64,000 bases of DNA, taken from BJGV01 sp965205785. Its GTDB lineage: Bacteria > Pseudomonadota > Gammaproteobacteria > Burkholderiales > Nitrosomonadaceae. Made by a program: the position numbers and the translations under genes. This document shows, piece by piece, positions 1-9,311 of this stretch (positions are counted from its first letter, which is position 1; the number at the start of each line of letters is the position of its first letter). Location: contig OZ242188.1 in NCBI GenBank assembly GCA_965205785.1, forward strand, positions 1,240,001-1,304,000, written 5' to 3'. Under the pieces are notes generated by a model. It was not told the origin of the DNA and did no database searches. It saw only the letters and a program-made list of their open reading frames with translations.

Positions 1-764
1 ATTGTCGCCCCTCTTTTAATGGCGCTTTGTCTTTCTTCCAGTATTAAGGTTGCTGCCCCTTCACCGACAACCAGTCCGTCGCGGTCTTTATCAAATGGTC
101 GTGGTGTGGATTCCGGTGTATCACTTCGGGTGCTGGTTGCATAAAGTGCTTCAAATACGGCAGCCTCGGTGGGGCACAGCTCTTCCCCTCCACCAGCAAC
201 CATCAGATCCTGATAACCATGCTTGATAGCCTCATACGCATAACCAATTCCCTGGCTACCGGACGTGCAGGCACTGGATGTTGGAATTACTCGACCCTTG
301 AGTTCAAAAAATACTCCTATATTTACAGCTGTGGTATGGCTCATCATTTTCAGGTAAGAGTTGGCATTGATTCCTCTGCCGGGGATAGGACAATCCAGCA
401 TCATACTGCTGATATCGACGAGCGCATCTGTGCTGCCGGTTGATGATCCGTAACTAACACCCATTTTGCCGTCAGTAATATCGGTATCACCGGTTAGTCC
501 CGCATCTGCCAGCGCCCGTTCGGTAGCAACGGTTGCCATCAGGGCAACCCTGCCCATACTTCGAATCAGCTTTCGGGAATAGTGTTCCGGTTTTTCAAAA
601 TCTGTAACGGGTGCGCCCAGTCGTGTTTCCAATTCTTTATAGGGTTCCCAGTTCTCCATGTATCGGATGCCGGTTTTACCATTTCTTAAATTCTCAGATA
701 TAGTCTGCCAGTCATTTCCAATGGGGGAGAATCCAGCCATACCTGTAATTACAACCCGCCTCAT
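1..764 (-). CDS. apeR: Beta-ketoacyl-ACP synthase (APE cluster ketosynthase, partial at window edge)
   Basis: This open frame runs off the left edge, so its C-terminal part is missing. It starts at an ATG at 764 that overlaps the stop of the upstream reductase gene by one base (TGATG), so the two are translationally coupled. The translation begins MRRVVITGMAGFSPIGNDW and contains the KAS active-site block SSACTSGSQG, with the nucleophilic Cys, and the DGLVVGEGAA block. FabF-type enzymes condense malonyl-ACP with an acyl starter. Within an aryl-polyene cluster it would extend or start the polyene chain in the cytoplasm. The two catalytic histidines lie beyond the window. The ape symbol is assigned from gene order compared with the E. 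coli-type cluster and is an inference. Confidence 0.85.
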   Translation of the reverse strand, partial: MRRVVITGMAGFSPIGNDWQTISENLRNGKTGIRYMENWEPYKELETRLGAPVTDFEKPEHYSRKLIRSMGRVALMATVATERALADAGLTGDTDITDGKMGVSYGSSTGSTDALVDISSMMLDCPIPGRGINANSYLKMMSHTTAVNIGVFFELKGRVIPTSSACTSGSQGIGYAYEAIKHGYQDLMVAGGGEELCPTEAAVFEALYATSTRSDTPESTPRPFDKDRDGLVVGEGAATLILEERQSAIKRGAT

Positions 765-1489
765 CAGCACATTCCCCCGTTTATTGAGATCACCTGTCTT
801 GTTATGTAGGACGATTCAGGTGAAATTAAAAAATTAACTAATGCAGCGACTTCTTCTGCATTTCCAGCGCGCCGGAAAGGAATCAATTTTAACGCTTCCT
901 CAACTGGAATTTCTTCTGTCATCTCGGTATCAATGAATCCCGGGGCAACACAATTGACAGAAATTTCCCGTTTTGCCAGTTCCAGAGCTAGTGACTTGGT
1001 TGCCGCAATTATTCCGGCTTTAGCCGCACTGTAATTTACCTGGCCACGGTTTCCAATCAACCCGGATACAGAGGCAAGGGTTACGATACGACCCGGTTTG
1101 CGCCGCCGTACCATTGGCATCGTGACAGGATTTAGTACATTATAGAAGCTATCGAGATTGGTATGAATGACATTATCCCACTGCTCACCAGTCATAGCAG
1201 GAAAGGCTGCATCGCTGGTGATACCGGCATTACATACAACGCCATAGTAGGGCCCATGTCGGCTGATATCTTCATCTAATACGGAGCGTGTCTGATCACG
1301 GTCAGTTACATCAAATTGTAGTACTCTGGCTTTTCCACCCAGTGCGTTGATCTGTTCCTGAACAGCTGCCGCCTCTTCCTGCCGGACCCGATAGTGGATG
1401 ACAACCTGGTAGCCGCTCTTAGCTAATCGCAACGCAATTGCTTTCCCAATACCACGGCTCGATCCGGTAACTAAAACCACGTCTTTCAT
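764..1489 (-). CDS. apeQ: 3-oxoacyl-ACP reductase, FabG-like (SDR)
   Basis: A 241-residue short-chain dehydrogenase. The Rossmann glycine motif TGSSRGIG lies at residues 8-15, NAG follows at about residue 87, and the catalytic YSAAK is at about residue 154. The length is normal for FabG. It reduces the 3-keto group of the growing ACP-bound chain with NADPH, giving the hydroxyl that the dehydratases remove. The ATG at 1489 abuts the stop of the upstream dehydratase gene, and its own stop overlaps the next ketosynthase start, which places it inside one co-transcribed, coupled operon. No disruptions are seen. Confidence 0.9.
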   Translation of the reverse strand: MKDVVLVTGSSRGIGKAIALRLAKSGYQVVIHYRVRQEEAAAVQEQINALGGKARVLQFDVTDRDQTRSVLDEDISRHGPYYGVVCNAGITSDAAFPAMTGEQWDNVIHTNLDSFYNVLNPVTMPMVRRRKPGRIVTLASVSGLIGNRGQVNYSAAKAGIIAATKSLALELAKREISVNCVAPGFIDTEMTEEIPVEEALKLIPFRRAGNAEEVAALVNFLISPESSYITRQVISINGGMC

Positions 1490-1936
1490 TTAAGAATTTC
1501 CATAAAAATCTTCTAAATTTTCAGGGAGAAACACGTTTAGATTCGCCTGTATCTCAATATTTTTTCCTGAGATCCTACAAGTAAAAACCTGTAACCCTAT
1601 GGTGTTGTCGGCAACCTGATTTACGCTAACAGACAGTATGGTTCCTGCAGGGAAGTGACTACAGGCAGGCTCATAGCGACGGGTGCTGACCAGAAAACCG
1701 ATTTTTACCGGCTGATTTGCAATCCGTGCTCTGACTCCCGCATAAGCTGCAACTGCTTGTCCCATGTATTCCAAACCGACCCATGCAGGCACACCATCAG
1801 TTTCACAAAACATACTATCTTTTCTTATCGTCACATTTGCAACCAAACTTTTGTCAGAATATTTTTCAATATTATCCAGTAGTGACATTTGCGCGCCATG
1901 GGGAACAACATCAAGTATATTGTAATCTGTTTTCAT
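1490..1936 (-). CDS. apeP: Hotdog-fold 3-hydroxyacyl-ACP dehydratase (ApeP-like)
   Basis: A 148-residue single hotdog-domain protein. The N-terminal block VVPHGAQMSLLD supplies the candidate catalytic His, and VGLEYMGQAVAAYAG in the middle resembles the acidic-residue helix of FabA/FabZ-type enzymes. It would dehydrate 3-hydroxyacyl-ACP to the trans-enoyl form, creating the conjugated double bonds. It overlaps the upstream ketosynthase gene by one base. In characterised APE systems two dehydratases act together; here the partner is probably the dehydratase domain fused to the AMP-ligase at 10062-11765. That pairing is inferred. Confidence 0.82.
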   Translation of the reverse strand: MKTDYNILDVVPHGAQMSLLDNIEKYSDKSLVANVTIRKDSMFCETDGVPAWVGLEYMGQAVAAYAGVRARIANQPVKIGFLVSTRRYEPACSHFPAGTILSVSVNQVADNTIGLQVFTCRISGKNIEIQANLNVFLPENLEDFYGNS

Positions 1937-3129
1937 TATTCTCTTACCAGAATAAGGGAGGCATTATTTCCTCCAAAAGCAAAGGAATTGCTCATTGCTG
2001 TGGTTAACTTATCCCCGAGTTTTGTTGTCATTATTCCAGCTAAAACAGGTAGCTCTGGATCGGCCAGTCCGTCCCAACGGTGGGGAGGAAGTCTACCATC
2101 CGATCGTTGCAACGCCAGCCAGCAGAATACTGCCTCGATTGCACCAGCTGCTGCGAGGGTATGCCCGGTTAATGGCTTGGTTGAACTACATGCAATATCA
2201 GATCCAAACACGCGTTGAACAGCTCGTGCTTCCATTTTGTCATTTTGTTCTGTTCCTGTCCCATGTAAATTCAAATACTGGATTTCCTCCGGTTTCATCC
2301 CTGCTTGCTGCAGAGCTTGCCGCATAGCATTTTCTGCCCCTTTTCCCTTAGGGTGAGGAGATGAAATATGGTATGCATCAGAAGTCTCACCGATTCCTGC
2401 CAGACGAACCGGACCCGGCTCCCGGGTCAGCAAAAATAAACCCGCCCCTTCGCCAATATTTATACCATCCCGGTTGATGCTAAAAGGATTACAGATTGAA
2501 TTAGTTGTAACTAATAACGAAGAAAATCCTTGAACTGTCATATTACAAAGCGTATCCACGCCACCGGCAATTACGGCATCACAAACATCTAGTTGTAATA
2601 GTCTTGCTGCCGATGCTAATGCTTTTGCTCCGGATGTACAGGCACTGGATACTGAAAAAGACGGACCACGCAATCCAAGCCATTTCGCAATAAAACGTGA
2701 CGGAGAGGAAAGCTCTTGCATGCGATAGTGGTAATTAGAGGGAAACTTATTTTGCTTTTTATGGTAGCGCATAGCTTCCTCTCCATCAGAAATCCCAGAT
2801 GTGCTGGTACCAATTACAGTTGCAATACGCTGTGGACCAAAGCGTTCTTTTAATAATTGAACTTCACTTAATAAAGGCTCTGATGCTGTAGTCAGCATAC
2901 GGTTGTTACGGGTATTCTCTTCCGGGATCGGAACAGGTGTTAAAGGATCATCTACCGTACCAAGCAGAAGATCTTTTTCTGTTGAATACCTAGGGGAGTG
3001 TTTTAAATAAATGATCTTTTTATTAGCGCTAAACAAATGATCCTTTATATTTTCTATCCCGGATCCAAGTGAACAGATCACTCCTGCTGAATTTAGAAAG
3101 ATAGGTTGAGTACAGCTTTTTTTGCTCAT
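1936..3129 (-). CDS. apeO: Beta-ketoacyl-ACP synthase II-like (ApeO-type ketosynthase)
   Basis: A 397-residue thiolase-fold ketosynthase. The nucleophile is Cys164 in SSACTSGAKA, and the two histidines are in NLHGTGTEQND (about residue 290) and KPLTGHTLAAAGA (about residue 325), so the Cys-His-His triad is complete. It is therefore a candidate chain-elongating enzyme, likely paired with the ketosynthase-like protein encoded at the cluster start (13623-14327), which lacks most of the fold. The start overlaps the preceding lipoprotein gene by four bases (ATGA) and the end overlaps the dehydratase gene by one. Confidence 0.88.
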   Translation of the reverse strand: MSKKSCTQPIFLNSAGVICSLGSGIENIKDHLFSANKKIIYLKHSPRYSTEKDLLLGTVDDPLTPVPIPEENTRNNRMLTTASEPLLSEVQLLKERFGPQRIATVIGTSTSGISDGEEAMRYHKKQNKFPSNYHYRMQELSSPSRFIAKWLGLRGPSFSVSSACTSGAKALASAARLLQLDVCDAVIAGGVDTLCNMTVQGFSSLLVTTNSICNPFSINRDGINIGEGAGLFLLTREPGPVRLAGIGETSDAYHISSPHPKGKGAENAMRQALQQAGMKPEEIQYLNLHGTGTEQNDKMEARAVQRVFGSDIACSSTKPLTGHTLAAAGAIEAVFCWLALQRSDGRLPPHRWDGLADPELPVLAGIMTTKLGDKLTTAMSNSFAFGGNNASLILVRE

Positions 3130-3698
3130 AAAGTAGTTCTGGATAAGGTTGTTATATTAACTCTGAGCTTAAGGTCAGGGTATTCAAGCCGAGACGTCAG
3201 GTTTTCCTGGAGAGAATGATTAAGTATATCTCTTTGTGCTACAGCTTCAGTCAGGATAACTTTTGCTATTTTATCTTGTTCAAGCACAACATAATTATGC
3301 TCACGTTTAATACTCCAGTTTGAATTCTCAAATAGCCATCCACTATCTGGCATTTTACGTAGATATATTCCAACCAGGAGCCACTTAATCGGAAATTCTT
3401 CTTGAATTGCAGCAGATTTTTCAATCTGAATCTTCTTTCCCTGCTGAATGACAGTAAAAACTCTCCGACCCAGAGGATCAAGGATTACTACAGTCAGGTT
3501 TTTGTTATGAACAGCAATTACTGATGACATAGATAATTTTTTATCCTGAAATTCAATTTCAAGTTGTTCCAGCGACTGCCAGCAGCAAGGGAGATTTTCT
3601 GTGTCCGGTAGTAATGGGTCAGTATTCCTTGGATAGTTGGCAAGTTGTGCACAACCAGAAAGAATTATCAAAGAGAGAATTATTAAACAGCGGCACAT
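3126..3698 (-). CDS. apeN: DUF3261-type outer-membrane lipoprotein of the APE cluster
   Basis: A 190-residue lipoprotein. A short hydrophobic signal ends in the lipobox LSGC at about residues 13-16, and the body is predicted periplasmic and beta-rich. DUF3261-like lipoproteins recur in aryl-polyene loci and are thought to help place the product in the outer membrane together with LolA-like and MMPL proteins; no biochemical role can be read from the sequence. It overlaps the upstream FAD oxidoreductase gene by 16 bases and the downstream ketosynthase by four. The symbol is assigned by position only. Confidence 0.75.
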   Translation of the reverse strand: MCRCLIILSLIILSGCAQLANYPRNTDPLLPDTENLPCCWQSLEQLEIEFQDKKLSMSSVIAVHNKNLTVVILDPLGRRVFTVIQQGKKIQIEKSAAIQEEFPIKWLLVGIYLRKMPDSGWLFENSNWSIKREHNYVVLEQDKIAKVILTEAVAQRDILNHSLQENLTSRLEYPDLKLRVNITTLSRTTL

Positions 3699-4918
3699 AG
3701 CTTAGCCAGTGTTTTTAGTCGTTTCTCGGGTTCCTGAACGAACGGATTCTGTGTATCCCATGCGTATCCGGCAAAGACAGAGCAAACCATTTCACGGGTA
3801 GCGGGAGAGTGATTGTCAGCAAAGATAATCTGTTTCAAAGAGCCATCATACCAATTATTGACATAGGCTCGGAAGGTATCGATTCCTGTCCTGAGTAACT
3901 GTGAATATTCAGCTTCCCACTCTACATGCCCACCCTTAAGCTGGCGGCTAACTAGGGGTGCAGCAAGTGTTGCTGATTTCATCGCAATAGTCACGCCAGA
4001 AGAAAATATGGGATCAAGAAACTCCCCGGCATTTCCCAGAAGCGCAAAGCCTTTCCCCCAGAGAGATTTTACGTTGCTGGAATATCCTTTGATCATTTGT
4101 ACTTTTGTATCGAAACAGGAATGTGAAAGTAACGTGGAGAGATTAGGAGAATCTGCAACCATTTCACGAATTATTTCTTTATTGCTTTTGCCAGTAAAGC
4201 GATCGAAGAAGGTAGTTGCTGAGACAACACCAAGGGAACATCGGCCATTACTAAATGGTATGAGCCAATACCAGACATCATGGTATTCAGGGTGGATGAC
4301 AATAAGAATTTTATTCCGATCGAAAGGACTATCACAAATCTTATCCTCGATATGGGTAAAAACAGACTGACGGACAGGGAAATCTGATGGTAACTCCAGA
4401 TCAAGTAACCGGGGCAATACTCGACCAAAACCAGAAGCATCGAGCAAATATTTTGAAGTCAGAGTTGATTTTTTTCCACTCTCATTCTCAATTGTTAACC
4501 GGGAAGAACCTTTGTTATCAAAGGATACAGCCGTTATCTTTTCTCCAAAACGTATATCAACGCCTTGTTTCACAGCACTATCTGCTAACACTTGATCAAA
4601 ACGAGATCGTAATACTTGAAATGTCGTGCCGGGTCCGGGTGTATATTTTTCTGTGAAATCAAAACTTCCATATTTATCACCGCAGGCGAAAGCTGCTCCA
4701 TTCTTAAGCTGAAATTTCTCTGCACATACCACCTCGGACATGCCTGCCGATTCAATAAATTCCATGCATTGGGGTAATAGGCTTTCGCCTATAGAAAATC
4801 GGGGAAAACGATATTTTTCAAGCACAATAACCTGATGTCCCATATTTTGTAAGAGGGTGGCAGCAATTGAACCAGATGGGCCAGCACCGATCACTACAAC
4901 TTCAGCTTGCCTAGTCAT
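3683..4918 (-). CDS. FAD-dependent oxidoreductase, tryptophan halogenase / geranylgeranyl reductase-like
   Basis: A 411-residue flavoprotein. It starts with the FAD-binding dinucleotide motif VVIGAGPSGSIAA (residues 8-20) and has FPRFSIGESLLP further in, a signature of the flavin-dependent halogenase/reductase superfamily. GNAGEFLDPIFSSGV (second FAD motif with the acidic residue) lies near residue 300. The tryptophan-halogenase WxWxIP motif is not evident; WYWLIP occurs at about residue 216. Some APE clusters carry such a gene between the exporter and the lipoprotein; a redox role on the aryl head or polyene tail is a guess. It overlaps the exporter gene by four bases. Confidence 0.75.
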   Translation of the reverse strand: MTRQAEVVVIGAGPSGSIAATLLQNMGHQVIVLEKYRFPRFSIGESLLPQCMEFIESAGMSEVVCAEKFQLKNGAAFACGDKYGSFDFTEKYTPGPGTTFQVLRSRFDQVLADSAVKQGVDIRFGEKITAVSFDNKGSSRLTIENESGKKSTLTSKYLLDASGFGRVLPRLLDLELPSDFPVRQSVFTHIEDKICDSPFDRNKILIVIHPEYHDVWYWLIPFSNGRCSLGVVSATTFFDRFTGKSNKEIIREMVADSPNLSTLLSHSCFDTKVQMIKGYSSNVKSLWGKGFALLGNAGEFLDPIFSSGVTIAMKSATLAAPLVSRQLKGGHVEWEAEYSQLLRTGIDTFRAYVNNWYDGSLKQIIFADNHSPATREMVCSVFAGYAWDTQNPFVQEPEKRLKTLAKLCAAV

Positions 4919-7275
4919 TTAATCAACCCTGATAACTCTTTAGGTTTTTCAAAGTGTTCTACCAAATAATAAATTAATGGAGCAATTAACCAGGCACAAA
5001 TCAAACCAATAAAAACGACAGATCCAAACTGTTTTAAAAATGGGATCTGACTGAGTGACAATAAGCCAAATGCAATTACAGATGTAAAGCATGCTAATGT
5101 CGAAGCCATCCAGGTTTCCTGATCCAAGCCTGGTGTAATAAAGAATACAGCGGTATCCACTGATATACCTATAACCAGCAATAAGGCCAAAACATGAAAT
5201 AAAGTAATGCCTGTTCCAGCTGAAACTGATAACGCGATAATACTTGAAAAAGTTGCCGTGATAATTACTATAATTCCTTTCCTGGAAAAAATAAACAGGC
5301 TGAAAACAACCAGGAAGGCAAAGAAAGCGCCTAACAGCCAGCTTACCTGTAGGCGATAGTTTTTCAAAATTGATGTTAGGTTTTCTACCTGATCGATATA
5401 AGTAACACCAGGTACCTGCAGGTCTGTTATTGTAGCTTTACTATCTAATGGTGTACCACGCAGAAATACCACTGCCGTATTATTTTTTAGCAAATCTACG
5501 GAGGGAGAGAGTGAGGCTAATAAGCGGGGAACGTTGTCAGGAGACAGTTCAGGATTAAATACAGATTGTGGGTTTGCCCATTTGCAGTCACTCTGGAGTG
5601 CTTTACATAGCATTGCCATTGCACCTTTTTCAGAAAAAATCTTGTTTTGAATTAATCGATAATCTGATTTCTGTTGCTGTAGAGAAGGAACTACTGAAGT
5701 AGGTGAAACAAGAACTTGTTTAGCTTTATCCTGATTTTTGTCGCCAATGTATTTTTCTAATAATTCTACACGCTCTAATACCTGTTGCGATGACTGACCT
5801 TCAACAAGAAAATAACGTTGTCCGCTAAACCGTCCCAGTAGTTCTTGAACTTTCTGCTCAGATTTGATCAGTTGGCTACCAGAAGTGTTCAGAAGTCGCA
5901 CATCATCTACCACTCCTTGTCGGTACAGATTCAGGATGGCTAATAAAGTAATTACTAAAACAGTAGCCATAATCCAGATTCCCATACTTCCAACCCTGCG
6001 ATATACCGGTTCAACGAGTACTCCATATACTCTTGCGGCCTGAATGGTTGTTGGAGAGGATGGTTTATAGAGAACACCAAAGATCAGTACTGTTATACAG
6101 CCTGCCATTAGCCCAGATGCAACAAAAATAGCAAATTGTTGCAATCCAGGAAACGGTGAGAATAGCTGAAGCAAATAGGCTGCCACACTCGATAGGCAAC
6201 TTAGAATAAGGCCCTTAAACAGTATTTCACGTGCTCGTAGAGAACTTCCGGTTGATCTCATTTTAACCAGGAAGTGAAAACTATAATCAGCAGCAAGCCC
6301 TAACAAAGTAGAACCAAAAGCTATGGTTACTAGGTGTACCTTATCAAAAAATAGCCACGTTACAGAAATTGCAAATAGTGAGCTACTAGCCAGGATAAAA
6401 AGAACAAAGAAAAAGTTTTTTATTGAACGAAATATAATTAATACCAGTGCAACTACTGCAAGTAGCGAACCAAGTCCAACTGTTGAGATTTCTGATTGTG
6501 CGACTCTCGCAGCATGTGCTGCATGAAAAACCAGACCAGAGGTCAGCATCTCTAATCTTTGGCTGTCACGTTGATTCCTAAAATCATCCAGTAAACTTAG
6601 CAGATGTTTTTGTAGTTCCATTTCAAAGGGGCTTTTTTGTATTTCCCCATAAATTAAATACCAGGGCTCCTTATCTTCTACGACTGAGGGAATTTCTGTG
6701 GCAATAAATCTGCTGTCAAAACTGACTATTGATTGAATCCAGCTTCCCCCAAGATTAAATGGGTCATCTCCAAGTTGATAGGGGGAATAGGACTTGATCG
6801 GGCTATACAATTCCTGCAATCTGTTATTTGCTATTTGCTTTGGACTAAGTGTCAGCAACTGGTTACGTATTTCCTGGGATAATAGTTGGTGGCGAAACGG
6901 GAAATAGAAATCCTTGATAATTTTTCCTCGCTGGGAATCTGGAGCCGAGATCATTACGCCCGGTACCGTTTGTATCTGCTCTTTAAGAGTTTTTGCCAGT
7001 TTTAATCCTTCTGTGCTATTTTCTCCTTTTAAGAGAATAATAAAACGCCGCTCTACCTGTTTTTTAAGTTGATCACTGACTTTCTTATTTTCTACAGGAA
7101 TTAGCTTATCCGGGAGCAGGCCAAGGACATTACTTTCAAAGCTGTTCCCGGATGTGATTTTAAGATAAGTATAAATAATACATACAAAGATCAATATTCC
7201 CCAAAAGATGGCAGGAAATAATGTATTACGACTTTTCATGTCTGATACTGACACCTGGCCCTGTTTGTTCTTCAC
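4915..7275 (-). CDS. apeM: MMPL/RND-family exporter (ApeM-like)
   Basis: A 786-residue inner-membrane protein with the MMPL layout: one N-terminal membrane helix (about residues 18-40), a large periplasmic loop, a six-helix bundle (about 265-430 with GLAADYSFHFLVKMR), a second periplasmic loop and a second helix bundle (about 645-775 with ISVDTAVFF). Members of this family move lipids or polyketide conjugates to the periplasm using the proton gradient. Its position beside a LolA-like carrier points to export of the aryl-polyene lipid. The start overlaps the LolA-like gene by four bases and the stop overlaps the oxidoreductase start. Confidence 0.87.
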   Translation of the reverse strand: MKNKQGQVSVSDMKSRNTLFPAIFWGILIFVCIIYTYLKITSGNSFESNVLGLLPDKLIPVENKKVSDQLKKQVERRFIILLKGENSTEGLKLAKTLKEQIQTVPGVMISAPDSQRGKIIKDFYFPFRHQLLSQEIRNQLLTLSPKQIANNRLQELYSPIKSYSPYQLGDDPFNLGGSWIQSIVSFDSRFIATEIPSVVEDKEPWYLIYGEIQKSPFEMELQKHLLSLLDDFRNQRDSQRLEMLTSGLVFHAAHAARVAQSEISTVGLGSLLAVVALVLIIFRSIKNFFFVLFILASSSLFAISVTWLFFDKVHLVTIAFGSTLLGLAADYSFHFLVKMRSTGSSLRAREILFKGLILSCLSSVAAYLLQLFSPFPGLQQFAIFVASGLMAGCITVLIFGVLYKPSSPTTIQAARVYGVLVEPVYRRVGSMGIWIMATVLVITLLAILNLYRQGVVDDVRLLNTSGSQLIKSEQKVQELLGRFSGQRYFLVEGQSSQQVLERVELLEKYIGDKNQDKAKQVLVSPTSVVPSLQQQKSDYRLIQNKIFSEKGAMAMLCKALQSDCKWANPQSVFNPELSPDNVPRLLASLSPSVDLLKNNTAVVFLRGTPLDSKATITDLQVPGVTYIDQVENLTSILKNYRLQVSWLLGAFFAFLVVFSLFIFSRKGIIVIITATFSSIIALSVSAGTGITLFHVLALLLVIGISVDTAVFFITPGLDQETWMASTLACFTSVIAFGLLSLSQIPFLKQFGSVVFIGLICAWLIAPLIYYLVEHFEKPKELSGLIK

Positions 7276-7832
7276 TTTTCAAAGAACTTTATACTATGGG
7301 TTTTGAAAATTAAATTTGAACTGTCGCCATTTGCATCTGCAATAGATACTAACTCGGTTGTTTCCTTGCCGTGAATATCAATTGATGCGATCTCTGCTGC
7401 TAATAAATCATTTTTCGGTTTAAGTTGTAATCGCCAGTCGGAGATACTTCCATTGGCTTCTATATTAAATTGCTCTGATAAGGATGCCGGTTTCCCTGAA
7501 AACAATCCCAGTAAAGCTTTTGCGACTTGCGGAGAGCCCACAGTCTTACGTACAGACCCTGTATTTTCCGTCTGGATGCCCAAGCTAGAAATAATGATTG
7601 TAGATTGAACAGGGTGTAGCGTGGTCCAAATTAGACCGGTCTTGTGGTGGTAAGTGAATTTACCATTTGAGATTAATGAAAGAGGCAATACAACTATCTT
7701 TCGATGCTGAGTAAATGTACCACTGAAACTTTCAATATTTTTTGCTTTGTCGGAGAGGCTGCCAAGTAAGCTATCATTAGCTAGCGCTGGCATACAAAAC
7801 ATTATCAGTAGTGAGATAGCGAGTCTCATCAT
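7272..7832 (-). CDS. apeL: LolA-like outer-membrane lipoprotein carrier protein
   Basis: A 186-residue periplasmic protein. A signal peptide (MMRLAISLLIMFCMPALA) is followed by a LolA-type half-barrel with FSGTFTQHRKI, typical of carriers that shield a lipid anchor. The APE-associated copy would hand the polyene lipid from the MMPL pump to the outer membrane. It is translationally coupled to the exporter gene through an ATGA overlap. A 33-bp gap separates it from the thioesterase gene, the first spacing in the operon large enough for a separate ribosome site. Confidence 0.82.
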   Translation of the reverse strand: MMRLAISLLIMFCMPALANDSLLGSLSDKAKNIESFSGTFTQHRKIVVLPLSLISNGKFTYHHKTGLIWTTLHPVQSTIIISSLGIQTENTGSVRKTVGSPQVAKALLGLFSGKPASLSEQFNIEANGSISDWRLQLKPKNDLLAAEIASIDIHGKETTELVSIADANGDSSNLIFKTHSIKFFEK

Positions 7833-7865
7833 AGGTTTTTAGAAATTTAGTCCTGGTTACAGAAC

Positions 7866-8294
7866 TTATGGTTTTGGAACCCCTAGCTTATAGTACAAAA
7901 TATCAGGGGATGCTAATAACATTTCATTGCTTTTTATGTCAACTGCAACCTGGATACTATGTCCTTTGGTTAACCGTTTATGAGTTTCTGCATCGGTGAT
8001 CAGATAATTTATTTTCAATCTGTTTTCCCACTCTACTATACTAGCTTTCACATTTATGAGTTGCATAAACCTTGCCGGGTGAGCATAGCGCAGGCGAATA
8101 TCAATAATTGGCCAAAAATATCCGGAAGTTTTCATCTGCGGATAATTGTAGTCAAATTTTTCAAGTAGTTTACACCTCGCGATTTCAAAGTATTTGACAT
8201 AATGCCCATGCCATGCGATTTCAGCTGAGTCTATATCATGAAATGGAATTTCAATAATAGTTTCTGTGCTCAGGTCTCTGCTTATTGTAGTCAT
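7866..8294 (-). CDS. apeK: Acyl-CoA/ACP thioesterase, 4HBT hotdog family (ApeK-like)
   Basis: A 142-residue hotdog protein of the 4-hydroxybenzoyl-CoA thioesterase type. The motif FHDIDSAEIAWHGHYVKYFE matches the D-(x)n-GH-Y-E active-site block of this family. The role expected in an aryl-polyene pathway is release or editing of stalled acyl-ACP chains. It is on the same strand as the other APE genes and is followed by the LolA-like gene after 33 bp. The 93-bp gap upstream holds no gene. Confidence 0.8.
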   Translation of the reverse strand: MTTISRDLSTETIIEIPFHDIDSAEIAWHGHYVKYFEIARCKLLEKFDYNYPQMKTSGYFWPIIDIRLRYAHPARFMQLINVKASIVEWENRLKINYLITDAETHKRLTKGHSIQVAVDIKSNEMLLASPDILYYKLGVPKP

Positions 8295-8387
8295 TGTTAA
8301 TCCATATCAAATTACTAACTTTTAGTTGTAAGTAATTCTGAGCAAATCAGTTATCAGTATTCTTTAGCTATCCATTGTAGGAGGGGT

Positions 8388-9311
8388 TTATCTTTTATAC
8401 CAGAAGTTGTAGAAGTTAAACCATTGAAGTGGCTCTTTACACGTATAGTATTCAAGTCTCTGCGCATAAGTTTGGGCAGTATGAGAAATAATATTTTCAC
8501 GTTCAGAGCGTGCCACTTTGTTGCCTTCCGATAGTATTTCAAAATACATGTGGTATACCCCTTGTTGTTTGATACAAACTAGCAAAAATATAGGTACTGC
8601 TAATATACTTGCCAGTACGAATGGCCCACGGGGAAAATTTGCCTGTTCTCCTAGAAATTCACAGAGTATTGTCGCTCCAGGATTGCTGACTGGTACTCTG
8701 TCCGCAGCGATTGCAATAAACTCACCCTGCTCGATTTCTTCACTCAGTTTCATGGCGAGAGCGGCATCCATGTCTGTTACCTGTACTATCTTTACAGTAC
8801 TGCTATTCGTGTACTGGTTGAGTATACGGTTAAATTTTTCTGCATGTTTGGTGTGGACTAACATTGTTAATTTGAGACCAGGTTGTTTCTGGGTTAGCGC
8901 ATGACATATTTCTAGGTTTCCAAGGTGGGAAACGGCAAAGATACCTCCTCGTTTGTTTTGAATTAGTTGTTCAGCTAATTCAATATTATGTAGAACAACT
9001 TTATCGATAGGTATTTTTCCAGTCCAAATAGCAAATTTGTCAATCTGCGCCAGGCCAAATTGCCAGAAGTGTCTAAAACTTAGGGACCATGTTACCGAAG
9101 GTGGCTGAGCAGCTTTCTTCTGAATTCTTTTCAAATATTCATTTGAAGCTTGCCTGGAATCATCTCTGAAAAGAAAATAGAAACAAATTACTGGAAACAG
9201 GCAAACCCTGGATAGTATTGGTCCACCAATGCGATAGATGAAGAGTAGTATACGAATCCCGATAACGGTTGTAGTCTCAGTAATGTCTGCCCAATGCTTT
9301 GAAGAACTCAT
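8388..9311 (-). CDS. LpxL/lysophospholipid acyltransferase-family protein (acyltransferase half of ApeJ)
   Basis: A 307-residue membrane-anchored acyltransferase. Hydrophobic segments near residues 18-50 precede the HX4E catalytic motif SHLGNLE (about residue 128); IAIAADRVPV and a later hydrophobic stretch fit the LpxL/LABLAT family. In many APE clusters this domain is fused to a family-2 glycosyltransferase. Here the two are separate genes overlapping by four bases (9308-9311), so the proteins are made together. It probably acylates the sugar-linked anchor of the pigment, which is inference from the family. Confidence 0.82.
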   Translation of the reverse strand: MSSSKHWADITETTTVIGIRILLFIYRIGGPILSRVCLFPVICFYFLFRDDSRQASNEYLKRIQKKAAQPPSVTWSLSFRHFWQFGLAQIDKFAIWTGKIPIDKVVLHNIELAEQLIQNKRGGIFAVSHLGNLEICHALTQKQPGLKLTMLVHTKHAEKFNRILNQYTNSSTVKIVQVTDMDAALAMKLSEEIEQGEFIAIAADRVPVSNPGATILCEFLGEQANFPRGPFVLASILAVPIFLLVCIKQQGVYHMYFEILSEGNKVARSERENIISHTAQTYAQRLEYYTCKEPLQWFNFYNFWYKR